IMG/VR virus record: IMGVR_UViG_3300050821_010968
Location: 1-64,000 of that record
Origin: a virus
DNA length: 64,000 nucleotides
Reading direction: 5' to 3' (one strand)
A program made the position numbers and the translations under genes. Each line of letters starts with the position of its first letter. The stretch's first letter is position 1. The notes under the pieces were generated by a model, which had not been told where the DNA came from, ran no database searches, and saw only the letters and a program-made list of their open reading frames with translations. Positions 62,141 to 64,000 of the stretch are shown here, piece by piece.

Positions 62141-62401
62141 ATGCCATTCATCAATATCGCCGATATCGTAGACCCAACCGATCCCGAGAAGCGAACGTTT
62201 CGGCAGATCAACGCTGCAACAAAGCATGCGATCCCGATTGGCGCGCTCGTCGAGTTGGAAAGTGGTGTGCGCATGTTCGTGGCTGAACATGATCGCGATT
62301 GCGATATGACGCCGCTTTACGCGTTGGCACCGTCACTGGACACACATAAATATAAGTGGTTCTGTGGATGGCCCGAGGAGAGTTTGAAGATCGTGTCATG
62401 A
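62141..62401 (+). CDS. small acidic protein
   Basis: An 86-residue protein (MPFINIADIVDPTDPEKRTF...) resembling the small phage proteins that contain RxxNxxxxHxIPxGxLVE and HxRDCDxTPLYxL; no role known. Starts one base after the previous stop. Confidence 0.7.
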   Translation: MPFINIADIVDPTDPEKRTFRQINAATKHAIPIGALVELESGVRMFVAEHDRDCDMTPLYALAPSLDTHKYKWFCGWPEESLKIVS

Positions 62402-62612
62402 CCGTTAGATCGCGCATTCCGAAGTCGATAAGCTCGCCGATGAATTGTTCTCAGACATTCAGCGTGCGCAGGGTTACGCGTATGTCAGCGACGGCGAGAC
62501 ATTCAAGACCAAGGCAAAGTTCTTCGAACGCATTCGCGGTCGCCTGCTGTGGCAGAAGAAAGGCGTCGAAATCATGACGGCGTTTCTGGAAAAACACGGG
62601 GAGTTGAAGTGA
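62398..62612 (+). pseudogene. small gene with an apparent frameshift near its start
   Basis: The ATG at 62398 overlaps the previous stop (ATGA), as is usual here, but its frame gives an unlikely Ser/Arg-rich peptide. A different frame from about 62418 reads SEVDKLADELFSDIQRAQGY...ETFKTKAKFFERIRGRLLWQ...FLEKHGELK and ends at 62612 in a GTGA overlap with the next gene, again the usual junction. So the true gene runs between these two junctions with a one-base shift in its first codons: a sequencing error, a mutation or, less likely, programmed frameshifting. Confidence 0.6.
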
Positions 62613-62818
62613 TCCACGAGAGATGCCCGTCCTGCACTTCTGAAGATTTTGTGAGAGGCCCTCTCACAAACAAAGCTACCGGACAAATCGCCGGAGAGTA
62701 TTTCCAATGCAATAGCTGTAAAGCTGGTGGCATGAATCTGGAATTAAATGTCGAAGAGATGGAAACGGAAGTCCCCGTTAAATTTGTGAGCGGACCCTCC
62801 GATACGGTGGCCTCATGA
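62609..62818 (+). CDS. zinc-ribbon small protein
   Basis: A 69-residue protein starting at GTG, with RCPSCTSEDF and QCNSCKAGG about 40 apart, a zinc ribbon with an acidic tail. The GTG overlaps the stop of the frameshifted gene. Function unknown. Confidence 0.7.
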   Translation: MIHERCPSCTSEDFVRGPLTNKATGQIAGEYFQCNSCKAGGMNLELNVEEMETEVPVKFVSGPSDTVAS

Positions 62819-63039
62819 TCACAGCCGCCATCAAGATCACGCTCGCGGGTCCGAACGGCTCGGTCGAACTGGATGTCACGCCGGAGGAATTCGATCTTCT
62901 TCGCGAGTGGTTCAACGTCGCCGAAAGCGCTGCGGAAGATATGAAAAACTATTCATTCAAGCCGGATCGTGCTTTCGCGAAGCGGCTTGGAGATGCCGCC
63001 ATCGAAGCCGGTCTTTATGAGGAGGGAGATCACTGGTGA
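62815..63039 (+). CDS. small hypothetical protein
   Basis: A 74-residue acidic protein: an N-terminal beta pair (AAIKITLAGPNGSVELDV) followed by helices. ATGA overlap with the zinc ribbon gene. Function unknown. Confidence 0.67.
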   Translation: MITAAIKITLAGPNGSVELDVTPEEFDLLREWFNVAESAAEDMKNYSFKPDRAFAKRLGDAAIEAGLYEEGDHW

Positions 63040-63260
63040 ACGAACACATAGAAAAAGAAGATATGGAAGCGATCAAGTATCTCGATACATGCTTCCGCCG
63101 CAATGTCGTGACCATCGACAGTGGGGGGTATCAAAATGAAGTCTATATCCGTGCACTCCATCGCGTCCTGAAGGCGATGGTTTCACGCCAATTCACGGTC
63201 GTTCAACCCGATAATGCCGTGAAGACATTCATCGAAGCCAATTTGTTGATGGCACCATGA
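63036..63260 (+). CDS. small helical protein
   Basis: A 74-residue protein (MNEHIEKEDMEAIKYLDTCF...) starting at a GTG that overlaps the previous stop. Function unknown. Confidence 0.66.
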   Translation: MNEHIEKEDMEAIKYLDTCFRRNVVTIDSGGYQNEVYIRALHRVLKAMVSRQFTVVQPDNAVKTFIEANLLMAP

Positions 63261-63829
63261 CGCTGGACCTTGAGGCCATCGAAACCCGCACCAATGGTGC
63301 ATCCCCAGCGCCGTGGACGTTCCGCGATGTCTCGGGTGCCGGACTCCAAATTTCCGCGATCCTGCCTGCCGGATTCAAATTCGACGCGACCTGCCGGGAT
63401 GCGGACGGCAACCGCGAGTTCATGCATTACACGATGCGGCAGGACATCTGGGTCCAGATCGCGGACGCCCGTTGGGTCCAGTTCGGGACTGGTCCTTGGA
63501 CTGAGTTACAAGAACGCAATGCCGAGTTCATCGCCCATGCACGCGCCGATGTCCCGGCGCTCGTCGAGGAGGTGAAACGCTTGACGGCGCACAATACGGC
63601 TTTGCGCGCGACCGTTCTGACGATGCAGGCCGATATGCGCGACCGGGCGGCGAAAATCGCCAGCGATCACGTGGGACGGGCTGAACGAGATCGGCATAGG
63701 CGTGGCATCACCTTCTCGTCGTTGTCTTACGAGGTACAAGAGGAAATCCGGGCTGAGTCGCGCGGCGAGAACATCGCAGCCGAATCCATCGCCAAAGAAA
63801 TTCTTGCACTTCCGGTCCATTCGATATGA
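63257..63829 (+). CDS. Ea22-like phage protein
   Basis: A 190-residue protein. GASPAPWTFRD at the start and ERNAEFIAHARADVPALVEEVKRL in the middle are typical of phage accessory proteins often labelled Ea22-like or Ead-like; the second half is a helical, charged tail. These are non-essential early-region proteins in other phages. ATGA overlap with the gene before. Confidence 0.76.
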   Translation: MTLDLEAIETRTNGASPAPWTFRDVSGAGLQISAILPAGFKFDATCRDADGNREFMHYTMRQDIWVQIADARWVQFGTGPWTELQERNAEFIAHARADVPALVEEVKRLTAHNTALRATVLTMQADMRDRAAKIASDHVGRAERDRHRRGITFSSLSYEVQEEIRAESRGENIAAESIAKEILALPVHSI

Positions 63830-63990
63830 GACATTACATCATAAGCGCATCGCGCCCGACGCCGATGTACCCGGATCGGCAGTTTCACATCTATGCCGAT
63901 TCGATGGAAGAAGCGCGGTTGATTTTCTTCTCAACGCCTTCAGCATTCCGCTACGGCTTGGGAATTCTCTCGATCACGTGTCTGCCATGA
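63826..63990 (+). CDS. small hypothetical protein (54 residues)
   Basis: A 54-codon frame (MRHYIISASRPTPMYPDRQF...) joined to both neighbours by ATGA overlaps; alpha/beta in appearance. Function unknown. Confidence 0.62.
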   Translation: MRHYIISASRPTPMYPDRQFHIYADSMEEARLIFFSTPSAFRYGLGILSITCLP

Positions 63991-64000
63991 CCAAATGTCA
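63987..64000 (+). CDS. start of a further gene, cut by window edge
   Basis: An ATG in an ATGA overlap with the previous stop begins MTKC; only 14 bases are inside the window, so nothing more can be said. Confidence 0.4.

Noticed and set aside
1-64000. CRISPR array, rRNA or long tandem DNA repeats
   Set aside because: No regularly spaced repeats or rRNA-like sequence were noticed. The repeated elements found are promoters and paralogous genes. This was by eye, not an exhaustive scan.

Overview
The window reads as part of the genome of a large tailed phage, or a phage-like element, of an alphaproteobacterium. Evidence: genes are small, tightly packed and mostly joined by ATGA/GTGA/TAATG overlaps; there is a lysis-type cassette with a SleB cell wall hydrolase; there is a GcrA homologue, a family typical of Alphaproteobacteria; and GANTC sites (the CcrM methylation site) sit at a whole class of promoters. 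I see no replication, partition or conjugation genes of a plasmid and no virion genes except one tailspike-like remnant. I see no tRNA gene, rRNA gene or CRISPR array.

Layout. 1-9,020 is a minus-strand block: hypothetical genes, two tandem genes of a GC(I)xGH family and an RtcB RNA ligase. 9,070-44,600 is a long plus-strand block: gcrA, a HAD phosphatase, a class II aminoacyl-tRNA-synthetase-like core, a DHH phosphoesterase, dCMP deaminase, an HNH nuclease, ArdC antirestriction, a GHKL-ATPase/HExxH-protease fusion, a SET protein, two different AAA ATPases (one with a DUF7025-like N-terminus, one BCS1-like), peptidyl-tRNA hydrolase 2, a nucleoside deoxyribosyltransferase-like protein, a YcgL-type nucleotidyltransferase and five tandem paralogues. 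44,534-46,016 is a short minus-strand lysis-like cassette. 46,143-64,000 is again plus strand: winged-helix proteins, a CCA-adding-type nucleotidyltransferase, small membrane proteins, a DEDD exonuclease and many small hypotheticals. It is broken at about 51,550-55,940 by an island of different style, with looser spacing, both strands in use, a structured RNA, two exported paralogues, a tailspike remnant and an IS1-like transposase.

Regulation is the most striking part. Two promoter classes recur. Class I has a palindrome TGTCN-N7-NGACA over or just after the -10 box, followed by a GANTC site 3-15 nt further on. It drives gcrA itself, rtcB, the DHH/dCMP/HNH operon, the SET gene, both AAA ATPases and the CCA enzyme. 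Class II has a TTGGC...GGGTTGACAAT block that contains the -35 box, usually with no GANTC. It drives the ArdC, GHKL-protease and zinc-finger operons. I infer that the element carries its own GcrA to exploit methylation-dependent transcription and that the class I genes form one regulon, also bound by an unidentified palindrome-binding factor.

The enzymes suggest an RNA-maintenance theme (RtcB, CCA-type enzyme, PTH2, synthetase-like core, DHH and DEDD nucleases, several nucleotidyltransferases) together with protein remodelling (two AAA ATPases, GHKL-protease) and defence evasion (ArdC). Many start sites were moved from the longest possible frame to a start supported by a ribosome binding site, an overlap or the family's usual N-terminus. 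Twelve complete genes shorter than 60 codons, plus two partial genes at the window edges, were added by reading the sequence.
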